DNA from: JALEFZ01 sp964564415
GTDB lineage: Bacteria > Bacteroidota > Bacteroidia > J057
DNA length: 64,000 nucleotides
Direction of reading: 5' to 3'
Assembly (NCBI GenBank): GCA_964564415.1
Contig: CAZMAV010000014.1
Span: 74,626 to 138,625, forward strand
The position numbers and the translations under genes are program-made. Each line of letters starts with the position of its first letter. Position 1 is the first letter of the stretch. Of this stretch, positions 7,227 through 16,212 are shown in pieces. The notes beneath the pieces are model-generated. The model ran no database searches. It saw only the letters and a list, made by a program, of their open reading frames with translations, and was not told the origin of the DNA.

Positions 7227-9764
7227 TTATTCGTCGCTTTCGGTTTCTTCGGCAGGCTGCTCAATGTTGGCAGCTCCTTTTTTCACCTCTACGAGTATTT
7301 TGTCTTCTTTTTCATCATAGTCTACCGCCAGGACATCGCCTTCGGAGGCTTCTTTTTCAAGGATGGTATCTGCGATGGGATCTTCCAGGTATCGCTGCAG
7401 GGCACGCTGCAAGGGTCTGGCTCCATACTGCTTGTCAAAGCCTTTTTCTGCAATGTACTCTTTGGCCTTCTGGCTCAGTTCAATCTGGAAGCCTTTCTCG
7501 GTAATACGAGCAAACACTCCCTTGAGCTGCAGGTCGATGATGCGCATGATATCTTCCTGCTCCAACTCGTTGAAGATGATTACATCGTCGATACGGTTGA
7601 GGAACTCAGGTCGGAAGACCTTCTTCATGGCGCCCTCAATGGTGGAGCGCATGATTTCCTGGGTCTGATCTTTTCGGGTCTGGGTTTGGAAACCTACACC
7701 TGTACCGAAATTCTTCAGCTCGCGGACACCGACATTAGAGGTCATGATGATGACCGTATTCTTGAAGTCGATGCGACGACCTAAGCCATCCGTCAACAGG
7801 CCGTCGTCCAGCACCTGAAGTAGGATGTTGAAGATATCAGGGTGGGCCTTTTCGATCTCGTCGAGAAGGACAACAGAGTAAGGCTTGCGACGAACCCTTT
7901 CGGTCAACTGTCCACCCTCTTCATAACCCACGTATCCAGGAGGGGCACCGATCAAGCGCGATACCGTGAATTTCTCCATGTACTCGGACATGTCGAGACG
8001 AATCAGGGCTTCATCGGAGTCAAACATAAATCGGGCAAGGGCTTTGGCAAGCTCAGTCTTACCCACGCCTGTCTGTCCCAGGAAAATGAAGGAACCGATG
8101 GGCTTATGCGGATCTTTGAGGCCCAGACGTGAGCGGCGGATGGCCTTTACGAGTTTGTCGATGGCGGGATCCTGCCCGATGATTACGTCTTTGAGGTCCT
8201 CGCCCATGACGCGGAGCTTGGAAATTTCTCCGGCAGCTACCTTAGTTACAGGGATACCTGTCATCATGGCGACTACAGAAGCAACGTCCTCTTCAGAAAC
8301 GGTGTACCTCTTGTTTTTTGTTTCTTCCTCCCACTCGATTTTGGCTTGTTCCAATTCTTCAAGCAGGCGCTTTTCCTGGTCGCGAAGTTGGGCAGCCTTT
8401 TCGTACTGCTGGCTCTTGACGACCTTATTTTTTTGCTCTTTTACTTCTTCGATTTTGGCTTCCAGGTCCAAAATGCTCTGGGGCACGTGGATATTGGTGA
8501 TGTGGACCCGGCTTCCTGCCTCATCCAAAACATCAATAGCCTTATCTGGGAAGTAACGATCACTCACGTATCGGTCAGAGAGGGTAACACATGCTTTGAT
8601 GGCTTCCTCTATATAATTGACATTGTGGTGATCTTCGTACTTGGACTTGATGTTGTTGAGAATCTCGATGGTTTCATCCACAGAGGTCGGCTCGACGATG
8701 ACTTTCTGGAAACGTCGCTCAAGGGCTCCGTCCTTCTCGATGTGCTGACGATATTCATCGAGGGTAGTGGCTCCGATACATTGGATTTCTCCACGGGCCA
8801 GGGCGGGCTTGAAGATGTTGGAAGCATCCAGGGAACCGGAAGCACCTCCTGCGCCTACGATGGTGTGCAACTCATCTATAAAAAGAATGACGTCGGGAGA
8901 CTTCTCCAGCTCGGCCATAACGGCTTTCATTCTTTCTTCAAACTGTCCTCTGTACTTTGTACCTGCCACGAGGGAGGCAATATCCAGGGTTACGACGCGC
9001 TTGTTGTATAGGACACGTGAAACTTTTCTTTGGATAATTCTAAGGGCCAAGCCTTCGGCGATAGCGGTTTTCCCTACGCCTGGCTCTCCTATGAGGACGG
9101 GATTATTTTTCTTGCGGCGGCTCAGAATTTGAGCTACGCGTTCGATTTCCTTTTCCCTTCCGACGATAGGGTCCAACTTATTTTCTTCGGCGGCCTTGGT
9201 GAGGTCTCGCCCGAAATTGTCGAGAACAGGGGTTTTGGACTTACTTGATTTACGAGGTCGATCTCCAGGTTGACTCATTTCTCCAGGTTCAGGTGGTTCG
9301 TTAGCAACACTCATTTGAGGATTTCCATCGTCGTCCTTCTGGTCCAATTCGGCGCGTACGATATCGTAGGTGACGCCAAAGCGAGACAGAATTTGAGCGG
9401 CGACGTTGTTTTCCTCTCTTAAAATAGAGAGCAAAAGATGCTCAGTTCCGATTACAGCACTTTTCAGCAGTTTAGCTTCGAGCCGGGTGATTTTAAGGAC
9501 TTTCTCCGCTTGGCGGGTAAGTGGTAGGTTTGTCAGGTTGATGGTAGTAACCGTTCCCCTGACGGCATTTTCTATCGAACGTTTCAGTTGCGACAGATCT
9601 ACACTCAAATTAACCAGAATTTTTATGGCTAACCCTTCGCCTTCACGAATCAGGCCGAGCAAAAGATGCTCGGGACCAATATAGTCATGACCCAGCCGAA
9701 TTGCTTCCTCCCTGCTGTAGGATATGACATCCTTGACTCGATCTGAAAAATTTGAATCCGGCAT
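7227..9764 (-). CDS. clpC: ATP-dependent Clp protease ATPase subunit ClpC
   Basis: An 845-residue Hsp100 protein with the full ClpC order: two Clp-N repeats (about 1-145), AAA module 1 with Walker A GEPGVGKTA (about 226) and Walker B VILFIDELH, a UVR-containing middle domain (SQQYEKAAQLRDQEKRLLEEL, about residues 430-450), AAA module 2 with Walker A GQTGVGKTEL and Walker B VVLLDEIEKAH, and the ClpB-type small domain at the C-terminus. It unfolds substrates and feeds them to ClpP, which is not in this window. The acidic tail ETESDE is unremarkable. Nothing suggests truncation. The gene is transcribed away from nuoH with a 234-base gap and ends in a strong palindrome. Confidence 0.96.
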   Translation of the reverse strand: MPDSNFSDRVKDVISYSREEAIRLGHDYIGPEHLLLGLIREGEGLAIKILVNLSVDLSQLKRSIENAVRGTVTTINLTNLPLTRQAEKVLKITRLEAKLLKSAVIGTEHLLLSILREENNVAAQILSRFGVTYDIVRAELDQKDDDGNPQMSVANEPPEPGEMSQPGDRPRKSSKSKTPVLDNFGRDLTKAAEENKLDPIVGREKEIERVAQILSRRKKNNPVLIGEPGVGKTAIAEGLALRIIQRKVSRVLYNKRVVTLDIASLVAGTKYRGQFEERMKAVMAELEKSPDVILFIDELHTIVGAGGASGSLDASNIFKPALARGEIQCIGATTLDEYRQHIEKDGALERRFQKVIVEPTSVDETIEILNNIKSKYEDHHNVNYIEEAIKACVTLSDRYVSDRYFPDKAIDVLDEAGSRVHITNIHVPQSILDLEAKIEEVKEQKNKVVKSQQYEKAAQLRDQEKRLLEELEQAKIEWEEETKNKRYTVSEEDVASVVAMMTGIPVTKVAAGEISKLRVMGEDLKDVIIGQDPAIDKLVKAIRRSRLGLKDPHKPIGSFIFLGQTGVGKTELAKALARFMFDSDEALIRLDMSEYMEKFTVSRLIGAPPGYVGYEEGGQLTERVRRKPYSVVLLDEIEKAHPDIFNILLQVLDDGLLTDGLGRRIDFKNTVIIMTSNVGVRELKNFGTGVGFQTQTRKDQTQEIMRSTIEGAMKKVFRPEFLNRIDDVIIFNELEQEDIMRIIDLQLKGVFARITEKGFQIELSQKAKEYIAEKGFDKQYGARPLQRALQRYLEDPIADTILEKEASEGDVLAVDYDEKEDKILVEVKKGAANIEQPAEETESDE

Positions 9765-9998
9765 ATTTCTTATGTGTGGTCAGTTATTCTGTTGACACAT
9801 CAGCTTTATAAAATGTGAAAGGTCGAGAAGGAATAACTGCTTGGTGCATTTATAGTTTTTGCTAAAGCTTTTTAATGATAAGCCTTAACCATGCCACGGT
9901 CAATTGAGATGACAAGATGACAGGATTACCCTTAGAAAAACGGATTCGTCTGCCTGGGGTTACAAGATCGCGGGCTTGCCGCTATGGCTGTTTGAGGC

Positions 9999-11063
9999 TC
10001 AGGTCAATAGCGTATAAATTGCAATCCCTCCAGCAACCAGGACCATGTTGATCAGGCCCAGAGGAAGTAGTCGCTTCCATCCCAGGTCCATCAGCTGGTT
10101 GTACTTGAAACGGGGGAGTGTCCAACGAACCCATATGAAGAGGAAGATAAAGAAAATTGTCTTTAGAGCAAACCATCCTATCCCCCAACCTAACTGCAAG
10201 AGAGGGGCCCATTCAGCTACGCCAAGCATCCCCTCGAAGGGTCCGAGGTAGCCACCTATAAATAAGGTGGTGATAAGCATGGAAGCTACTACAATGTGAA
10301 TGTATTCGGCAAGGAAGAAGAGGGCAAATTTCATGGAGCTGTACTCTGTGTGAAAGCCTCCTACCAATTCCTGTTCCGCCTCCACCAGGTCAAAGGGTGC
10401 CCGGTTGGCTTCGGCAAAAGAGCAGATCACAAAGATGATGAAACCCAGCGGATTGATGAAGAGGTTCCAGGCAGAGCGCTGGGCCTCAACGATGGCTCCG
10501 GGGCGGAGAAAGCCTTCCATGCCTTCGTAGCGGGCATTGGTGAGGAGTATCACTGACACCACTGCCAGACCCATGGCCAGTTCGTAGCTGATCATCTGAG
10601 CAGAGGCCCTGAGTCCTCCCAAGAGAGAATACTTACTGTTTGAAGACCAGCCAGCCAGGGTTACTCCATAGACGGAGATAGAGGTGATGGAGAGCACATA
10701 GAGAATACCAATATTGACATCGGCCAGGGTAACGAAGCCACCCGTTGCTTCGGTGAAGGGGATATCGGCCTTCGCAAAAGGAATGACAGCGATGGTAATC
10801 AGGGCGATCGTAACTGAAATGACAGGCGATATGAAGTGGACGACCTTGTCAGCCGCTCCGGGGATAATGTCCTCCTTAAGTAAAAGTTTGAGTACGTCAG
10901 CAAAAGGCTGCAGCAAACCCAAGGGACCCGTGCGGCTGGGACCCACACGCTGCTGAATCCAGGCAGATATCTTCCTCTCGAAATATACCGAGTAGGCTGC
11001 CATGAGGATCTGAACTGCCAGCAAAATACCAATCAGAATAAAGGCGTAGGTCAATGCGTCCAT
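9999..11063 (-). CDS. nuoH: NADH-quinone oxidoreductase subunit H (NuoH)
   Basis: A 354-residue membrane protein with about eight transmembrane helices. Diagnostic complex I motifs are ERKISAWIQQRVGPSRTGP near residues 29-47, GLLQPFADVLKLLLKED, and EANRAPFDLVEAEQELVGG about two thirds along, the conserved loop that contributes to the quinone chamber. NuoH links the peripheral and membrane arms of complex I. No other nuo gene is present: the flanks are clpC and a methyltransferase. It is therefore an isolated nuoH, which is unusual because nuo genes normally form one operon. All family landmarks are intact, so it should be functional. Confidence 0.96.
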   Translation of the reverse strand: MDALTYAFILIGILLAVQILMAAYSVYFERKISAWIQQRVGPSRTGPLGLLQPFADVLKLLLKEDIIPGAADKVVHFISPVISVTIALITIAVIPFAKADIPFTEATGGFVTLADVNIGILYVLSITSISVYGVTLAGWSSNSKYSLLGGLRASAQMISYELAMGLAVVSVILLTNARYEGMEGFLRPGAIVEAQRSAWNLFINPLGFIIFVICSFAEANRAPFDLVEAEQELVGGFHTEYSSMKFALFFLAEYIHIVVASMLITTLFIGGYLGPFEGMLGVAEWAPLLQLGWGIGWFALKTIFFIFLFIWVRWTLPRFKYNQLMDLGWKRLLPLGLINMVLVAGGIAIYTLLT

Positions 11064-11193
11064 TTCTAATGCTTATCCTAAGTAATGGGGCTAAGTTAAA
11101 AACTCTTCCCTGCCCCTCCAAGTCTTTAGTAGTCTCTTATTCTCTCAATCTTTTGCCCTTTCAAGAGGAATTCAAAAAGAAAAGAATGTGGCT

Positions 11194-11994
11194 TCAAACA
11201 GGGGCTTGAACCAAATACCAGCCTGCGGTGGTGAAAAAGTCCCTTAAATGTGGGATGGACCCGACAAAGCGAGACTGAATCCTAGGCTCCAGGCCAAATT
11301 TGAAGCGATAAATAGGGTTGAAAAGGTAAAGTCTATGGGAAAGTACTTCCAATTGGCTGTCTTTGATGATGCGCTCGAAGCGAGCCAGAGAGATGCCTGT
11401 TTCTTTAATCTCCACAAGAGCTTCTACATTGCCCGGAGTCTCTCCAAAGGCCTTTAGCACTCCTTTATAAAGGGGCATGGGTAGGAGATGAAAATAGGGG
11501 GTCATGCCCAGCACCTTACTTTTACAGGTCTGCTGATGCCCTCCAAAAGGCATGCGCCAGGGAGGAAAACCAAAGAAAATATAGCTGTTGGGCTTGAGAA
11601 AGTTTTTCAGGTAAGGAATAAATGCCTCCTGATCTGGTATGTGCTCAATGGTGTCCTTAAGTAAGATGAGGTCAAACTGTCCCTTGTAGGTAGACAGGAA
11701 GTCCTTATCGTAGACATTCTTAGCCAGGAACTGAAGCCTTCCTTCCCGTATTCCCTCGGCATTGAACTCCTTGGCACGCTTGATCCTAGGTTCTGAAAGA
11801 TCAACCCCAAGGCAGCTTACTCCTCTCTGAGCAAAGGCATGGAGTACCCCTCCTTCTCCACAACCAATTTCCATAACTTTCATCCCCGGTCGCAGGGGAA
11901 GTTGCTCTTCCACAAAGGGAATGAGATAGTCGCGGGCATTGTCAACCTGCTGCTGAAACCTAATATCAACGGATGAATGTTGGGCCAGGGCCAT
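11194..11994 (-). CDS. class I SAM-dependent methyltransferase
   Basis: A 266-residue methyltransferase. Motif I is VMEIGCGEGGVLHAFAQRG (about 40-58), followed by the acidic end of strand 2, CLGVDLSEPRI, then ARNVYDKDF-like AKNVYDKDF and FDLILLKDTIEHIPD (motif for the acceptor-side strand). The region FFGFPPWRMPFGGHQQTC is typical of methyltransferase-11 proteins that act on small or lipid-linked acceptors in Bacteroidota. The substrate cannot be deduced. It lies upstream of nuoH with a 130-base gap, on the same strand; co-transcription is possible but not shown. Confidence 0.85.
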   Translation of the reverse strand: MALAQHSSVDIRFQQQVDNARDYLIPFVEEQLPLRPGMKVMEIGCGEGGVLHAFAQRGVSCLGVDLSEPRIKRAKEFNAEGIREGRLQFLAKNVYDKDFLSTYKGQFDLILLKDTIEHIPDQEAFIPYLKNFLKPNSYIFFGFPPWRMPFGGHQQTCKSKVLGMTPYFHLLPMPLYKGVLKAFGETPGNVEALVEIKETGISLARFERIIKDSQLEVLSHRLYLFNPIYRFKFGLEPRIQSRFVGSIPHLRDFFTTAGWYLVQAPV

Positions 11995-12171
11995 AGAAGA
12001 TTGATTGAGCTACAAGTTTAAGGTTTTTTGAGGGGAGTTGCGACGGAAAATAAACTACAGGTTCATTTTTAGCCCTAGATCTTATTCCAGGGGTGACCTT
12101 TTCCTAGGCTTTCACTCTAAATCATCGAGTAGGTCGTCAGCCTATTCATTTAGGGCGTTTTCATGGCTGTT

Positions 12172-12209
12172 TCCCGCAGGACTTTGTGCCTGCGGGATCA
12201 TTTTTTATT
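12172..12209 (+). terminator. strong orphan terminator in the 11995-12324 gap
   Basis: TCCCGCAGG (12172-12180) and CCTGCGGGA (12189-12197) form a perfect 9-bp stem with an 8-nt loop, followed by TCATTTTTTATT. There is no plus-strand gene upstream of it: the methyltransferase diverges at 11994. Apart from this hairpin I see nothing supportable in 11995-12324. It may mark the end of a small RNA or a lost gene. Confidence 0.7.
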
Positions 12210-12324
12210 GATAATCACATGAATATAGTTTATAGCTTGATAAATCTCTCCCAGAACCTACCCCTTATTATATTTTTATTTCCGAACTATTTGAAATTAT
12301 TCAAAGTTGACAAATCAACTCTAA

Positions 12325-12901
12325 TTCGTATCAACCAGCGGAACTGATTTTCTAAGGGGATTTAACCTAAGCCGGGTTTTTCCCCTTTCCAATCCTGGAA
12401 GCCTCTGCTATGGTCCTGTCCCGGATACCCGAGAGTTACCTGGCAGTTTTAGTGAAAACAATGCCAATTTTCAGGGTCCTCTGAACGCTTCTCAGGCAAG
12501 TAGCCTGATCGGTGCCATCCCAAATTTTCATCGCATTGTTTCAAACAACTATTCGGTTGTTGATGATTCTTCCATCATGATTATCTTTTGCAATTCCAGT
12601 GCGGGCCAGCCTTTTACCAAAGAGGATGAAGGTGATGTAGCAACGAAGGACAACAACGAGATCTTCAGAACCTATCCCAGTCCTTTTCGTCAGCGCATGA
12701 CCCTCGAAAAGTGGTATTGGCGAGGTAGAAATGAGGGTACAGGACCTCAGCAGACGGATTTTTATGGAGGAAAAGATGAATGGAGAGGAAGGAAGCCAGT
12801 TGGAAATGGACATGAGCGGATGGGAGGCTGGTATCTACATCCTCACCCTGAAGGGCAGAGATTTCATGTTCAGAAAGAAGGTAGTCAAAGCTTCTGGATA
12901 A
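12325..12901 (+). pseudogene. frameshifted remnant of a T9SS-secreted protein
   Basis: From 12325 one frame is open without a start codon and reads TSGTDFLRGFNLSRVFPL to DNNEIFRTYPSPFRQRMTLE (around 12710). There the frame breaks, and the frame shifted by one base continues GEVEMRVQDLSRRIFMEEK and MSGWEAGIYILTLKGRDF, ending VVKASG and TAA at 12899-12901. YPSPF...MTLE, then V-D--SRRIF, then GIYILTLKG...KKVVK are the consecutive strands of a T9SS type A sorting domain, so the two pieces belong together. The N-terminal part and start are missing. A strong bidirectional terminator follows. Confidence 0.75.
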
Positions 12902-12937
12902 GGATCTCTGAGCTTTTTAGATTGTTAGTTGGAAATG

Positions 12938-12970
12938 AAAAATCCCGGAATGAAGATTCCGGGATTTTCT
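12938..12970. terminator. bidirectional terminator between the T9SS remnant and rplI
   Basis: AAAATCCCGGAAT and ATTCCGGGATTTT form a perfect 13-bp stem around GAAG. It has A-runs on one side and T-runs on the other, so it can stop transcription arriving from both directions. Confidence 0.92.
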
Positions 12971-12993
12971 TATGTCTAGCCTGAAAGGTTGGA

Positions 12994-13440
12994 CTAGTCC
13001 TCCTTTCGAGTTACTTCAATTTCGACTTCGGCTTTCACCTCTTTGTGAAGGTGGATCACTGCGGTGTAGGAACCGGTATTGCGAATATCGTCCAGGGTAA
13101 TGTTCTTCCTGTCGATGTCAAGGCCTTTGTCTTTGAGCTTATTGGCAATCTGCAGGGCTGTTACCGACCCAAAGAGCTTGCCATCGGCACCGGCGAGGGT
13201 TTCGATCGCCAGTTTAAGGCCGTCGAGCTTATCTGCTTCTTCCTGCGCCTGACTCTTGATAAATTCGAGTTTATGAGCGCGCTGTCGGTTTTTTTCCTCC
13301 AGTTCTCGCTTGGCAGAGGCGGTGGCCAGGATGGCCATTCCCTGAGGGATCAGGAAGTTACGTGCGTAGCCGGGTTTAACTTTTACCACGTCATCCTTAT
13401 CGCCCAAGTTTTTTACGGGTTGTTTCAGAATAATTTCCAT
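12994..13440 (-). CDS. rplI: 50S ribosomal protein L9
   Basis: A protein of 148 residues, normal for L9. The N-terminal RNA-binding domain has MEIILKQPVKNLGDKDDVV and VKPGYARNFLIPQGMA, the most conserved stretch of the family, followed by the long connecting helix (KRELEEKNRQRAHKLEFIK) and the C-terminal domain (LFGSVTALQIANKLK, IDRKNITLDDIRNTGSY). It binds 23S rRNA at the base of the L1 stalk. It is the last gene of the rpsF-rpsR-rplI operon, three bases after rpsR, and the terminator at 12938 closes the operon. Confidence 0.97.
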   Translation of the reverse strand: MEIILKQPVKNLGDKDDVVKVKPGYARNFLIPQGMAILATASAKRELEEKNRQRAHKLEFIKSQAQEEADKLDGLKLAIETLAGADGKLFGSVTALQIANKLKDKGLDIDRKNITLDDIRNTGSYTAVIHLHKEVKAEVEIEVTRKED

Positions 13441-13443
13441 TTC

Positions 13444-13737
13444 TTACTTCAATTCGTCGGTTACAAATGGTAAAAGGGCGAGGTGGCGGGCGCGCTTGAT
13501 AGCCACGGCCAGTCTACGCTGAAATTTGAGGCTGGTCCCCGTGATGCGGCGAGGCAAAATCTTCCCTTGATCGTTGACAAACTTGAGCAGGAAGTCGGGG
13601 TCCTTGTAGTCGATATACTTGATGCCCGCTTTCTTGAAGCGGCAATACTTTTTTTGTCGGGATTCGGTTTTGATGCGATTTACTGCCGTCGGCCCAATCA
13701 CATTCCCTTTTCCACGTCCTCGTTGTCTTTGTGCCAT
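13444..13737 (-). CDS. rpsR: 30S ribosomal protein S18
   Basis: A protein of 97 residues. The core KYCRFKKAGIKYIDYKDPDF and FVNDQGKILPRRITGTS followed by FQRRLAVAIKRARHLALLPF is diagnostic of S18, which pairs with S6 on the small-subunit platform. The N-terminus has a basic Gln/Arg/Gly-rich extension (MAQRQRGRGKGNVIG). The gene sits 11 bases after rpsF and 3 bases before rplI, in the standard order. Confidence 0.97.
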   Translation of the reverse strand: MAQRQRGRGKGNVIGPTAVNRIKTESRQKKYCRFKKAGIKYIDYKDPDFLLKFVNDQGKILPRRITGTSLKFQRRLAVAIKRARHLALLPFVTDELK

Positions 13738-13748
13738 GTTTTTAGGGG

Positions 13749-14138
13749 TTACTTGGTTCCGGTTTTAGCATCCTTTCTCAATCCAAATCTTTGTTCGCGA
13801 CGCTTCACATTGAAGGCCAGGGCATGCTTACCCAACCTCACGGTGATGTAGCGAAGTACGCTGTCGTCGTAACGGTAGTTTTGCTCAAGCTCAGCGACAA
13901 ACTCAGGCTTGCCTTCAAACTCGATGTAAACGTAGTAACCGTTCGTCTTTCTCTTCACGGGATAAGCCAACCTTCTCACGCCCCAGCGCTCGATGTTGTG
14001 GATTTTCCCATCGTTGTCTTTAATCATCTGGACAAATTTGTCCACTGCCGCTTTATGCTCAGTCTCAGGCAGATCGGGAGTGAGAATGAACACTGTCTCA
14101 TATTCTTGCTTAAATGAGACGGGTTTAATATCCATCAT
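13749..14138 (-). CDS. rpsF: 30S ribosomal protein S6
   Basis: The S6 fold begins at KQEYETVFILTPDLPE, so I choose the start MMDIKPVSF (tandem ATGs at 14136-14138 and 14133-14135; either may be used) rather than the longer upstream frame. Conserved stretches are IHNIERWGVRRLAYPVKRK, GYYVYIEFEG and YDDSVLRYITVRL. The C-terminal tail is basic (NVKRREQRFGLRKDAKTGTK). S6 binds S18 and 16S rRNA. It is the first gene of the operon; no ssb gene lies between rpsF and rpsR, unlike in many Gram-positive bacteria. Confidence 0.96.
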   Translation of the reverse strand: MMDIKPVSFKQEYETVFILTPDLPETEHKAAVDKFVQMIKDNDGKIHNIERWGVRRLAYPVKRKTNGYYVYIEFEGKPEFVAELEQNYRYDDSVLRYITVRLGKHALAFNVKRREQRFGLRKDAKTGTK

Positions 14139-14285
14139 AGTTATTGAAAATGGACTGCAAAGATAGGGAATAGGGCGATCGGCCGCAAAGTATTTACCCA
14201 ATTTATTGAAGAAAGTCCCTCATTTTCGCCCTCATCCTTTAAGAGAAAGGAGATATTGGCTAATTTAGTCCTACAATTAAGATTC

Positions 14286-15053
14286 ATGGCCCATAAACTT
14301 CCTTTTAGCGCCCACCTCAGGCGCCTCACCTGCCATAGAGAAGGCTCCGGATGGAGAAAAACCGAGCCCTATCTATGGACCATTTTCTTCAAAATAGATG
14401 GAGAGCATCTCAGGCTCACGGAGACCTTTAAGATCGAAGGCGAGGTGTCCTTTAAGTTTGCCGAAGGAAGCCACGGAAACCTCGGTGTCTCCTCCATGGA
14501 GGCTGGGGAAACCATAGAAGTACCCCTGTCCACTGGCCTGTTTCAATCCGAACTTCAGCCCATAGATGTCCCCTTCTTCAATTATAAAATCCCGGGCATC
14601 ATCGGTATTGTCGCGGTACTGATGGAAAAGGAAAATGTAAGCCGACAGGGGGCCGAAGCTGGACACAAAGCCCTCAACGACTATGTGAGGAGAGCTGTCA
14701 ACGATGCGGTGCAGTCCTTCGATGTAAAGGAAATCGACGTCGAAAACATCCAGGATTCTATCCGGGTCTACTTCAGCCAAGAGGTAGAAAGCTTCGTGGA
14801 AGGCATAGAGGAGGCCGTGGCCGATGCTGTCAGGGATGCTCAAAATATTTTCCAAAACATCTGGTCCCTCATTGACCGGGACAACCTGGTAGGATACCGC
14901 ATCTGGGATGTCAATCATAGCGACCTGGAGGCCCATGATTTTCGGTTTCCCCTGAAGGTGCGCTGGCAGGGTCCCGAGGTCGGAGATTGGGAACTCACAG
15001 GCGAAATCAACGCCAAAGACCTCAAACCCAGCTTCGAAGTGGCGATCGAATGA
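14286..15053 (+). CDS. uncharacterised soluble protein with EPYLWTIFFKIDG motif
   Basis: A protein of 255 residues from the ATG at 14286. No signal peptide or membrane segment is visible. The N-terminus carries KTEPYLWTIFFKIDGEHL, followed by SHGNLGVSSMEAGETIEVPL, and a middle region GIVAVLMEKENVSRQGAEAGHKALNDYVRRAVND that looks helical. The second half is acidic (EEAVADAVRD, NHSDLEAHDF) and ends in a short strand-rich part (WELTGEINAKDLKPSFEVAIE). I recall similar hypothetical proteins with the same EPYLW-FKIDG, HGNLG and VLMEEDNVS blocks in actinomycetes and other bacteria, but I know no function. It diverges from rpsF and has no obvious operon partner. Confidence 0.7.
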   Translation: MAHKLPFSAHLRRLTCHREGSGWRKTEPYLWTIFFKIDGEHLRLTETFKIEGEVSFKFAEGSHGNLGVSSMEAGETIEVPLSTGLFQSELQPIDVPFFNYKIPGIIGIVAVLMEKENVSRQGAEAGHKALNDYVRRAVNDAVQSFDVKEIDVENIQDSIRVYFSQEVESFVEGIEEAVADAVRDAQNIFQNIWSLIDRDNLVGYRIWDVNHSDLEAHDFRFPLKVRWQGPEVGDWELTGEINAKDLKPSFEVAIE

Positions 15054-15171
15054 AGCCACTCCCCAATTCTGGCTATATTTTCCCCAATTACGGGTAAGAA
15101 AAACAGTTGGCAATCTGCTGTATTTGTGTGCCACAGACGCACCTGGACACAGCCCTTTGTCTAAACCCCAA

Positions 15172-16086
15172 TTGTCAACTAATATAAAAATTTCAAAAAT
15201 CACCACTCTCCTGCTCTTTGTTCTTCTGGGTTCAATTTCTGCAAATGCCCAGCAAGTAAATTACAAGACCCTAACAAACAGTCCGCGAAGTGCCAAATTA
15301 TCAATTGGAATCTCTCCCCTGGACTTTTTTCTACTTGGAGGAGAACCCATAGGAGGCCCTGGAATCAATGCCTACTTCCGACCCATAGAAAAGCTCAAGG
15401 TCGGCATGAAAGTAAGTAGTGCCATGTACATGAATGATCTCCGTGGAGAAGAAAGTGTAAGTAGCCTCAAAAGGATGGGAGGTCTTTTTTCAGAAGCTCA
15501 CCTTGCCTACACCTGGCTGAAAAAAGGCATCAACCTCACTGATCCCAGTGGCAAAGTCAAAGAAACTAGGTTCAACCTAAAATCTTCCCTCACCTTTGGT
15601 GGTACCCGCAATACCTACATCAATTATCCTTTCAACCGGGTCATCGAACGCAGCATACGCCTGGGGGGCTTCTACAATAATATTCCGCTTCAAAACAATA
15701 CTGAAGGAGCCACAGGAGTATTTGTAGGACTAAGCCGGACGGGGAGAAGATACGCCAGTATCGACGTCGACGGCTTTGGCCAGAAGGCCAGAGGCTCGTC
15801 AATGGGATATTATGTGGACTTTATGTTTGGCTCTGTGGCACCCGTAGATCCCAGTCAGCCTGTAGAAAGTGGCTCTGGCTTTCGGGTAGGCTTCAACATA
15901 GAAAGCGTAGGTGGCCTTACCCCTGTTATGACGACTTTCGAACTGGGTAAAATGCCGGGAGCCAGTGGATACCTGAGGCTGATGTTCACCTTCTCCCTTC
16001 AGTCCGGCGAGTATTTCTACCAGGGAAGCTACAAGAAAAAGAAGGCTCCCACCAAGACGCTTCCCGCCCTGATCCGAGCCCTATAA
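15172..16086 (+). CDS. exported, probably outer-membrane protein
   Basis: The frame opens further upstream, but the signal peptide (KISKITTLLLFVLLGSISANA, cleaved before QQ) argues for the TTG start at 15172 (STNIKISK...); an upstream TTG at 15124 would leave a 17-residue extension. There is no ATG. The mature ~275 residues have strand-like segments (AKLSIGISPLDFFLLGG, GINAYFRPIEKLKVGMKVSS, YYVDFMFGS, FRVGFNIESVGG, GYLRLMFTFSLQSGEYFYQG) and a basic C-terminus. This is consistent with an outer-membrane beta barrel; no specific family was recognised. A hairpin terminator follows. Confidence 0.6.
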   Translation: MSTNIKISKITTLLLFVLLGSISANAQQVNYKTLTNSPRSAKLSIGISPLDFFLLGGEPIGGPGINAYFRPIEKLKVGMKVSSAMYMNDLRGEESVSSLKRMGGLFSEAHLAYTWLKKGINLTDPSGKVKETRFNLKSSLTFGGTRNTYINYPFNRVIERSIRLGGFYNNIPLQNNTEGATGVFVGLSRTGRRYASIDVDGFGQKARGSSMGYYVDFMFGSVAPVDPSQPVESGSGFRVGFNIESVGGLTPVMTTFELGKMPGASGYLRLMFTFSLQSGEYFYQGSYKKKKAPTKTLPALIRAL

Positions 16087-16127
16087 AATTTCGCCTCCCT
16101 ACAGACAACTTCACTTTTTGATCCCCA

Positions 16128-16165
16128 CCCCAGGCAAAGGTTACTTTGTTCTGGGGCTTTAATTT
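16128..16165 (+). terminator. terminator after the barrel protein gene
   Basis: CCCCAG (16128-16133) pairs with CTGGGG (16151-16156), with an inner CAAAG/CTTTG pairing, followed by CTTTAATTTT. Confidence 0.65.
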
Positions 16166-16212
16166 TATGTCCTTCCTGAAAAGTTAATTAACTTGATAAA
16201 AACTATTTCCTC

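Noticed and set aside
8346..9011. Long plus-strand frame (221 codons) opposite clpC
   Set aside because: It lies entirely inside a confidently identified clpC on the other strand and its translation has no recognisable domain; it follows from the base composition of the clpC codons.
14373..15206. Minus-strand frame of 277 codons opposite the unknown soluble protein
   Set aside because: The plus-strand frame has recognisable motif blocks (EPYLWTIFFKIDG, HGNLG), whereas the antisense translation looks like composition noise and overlaps the next gene's start.
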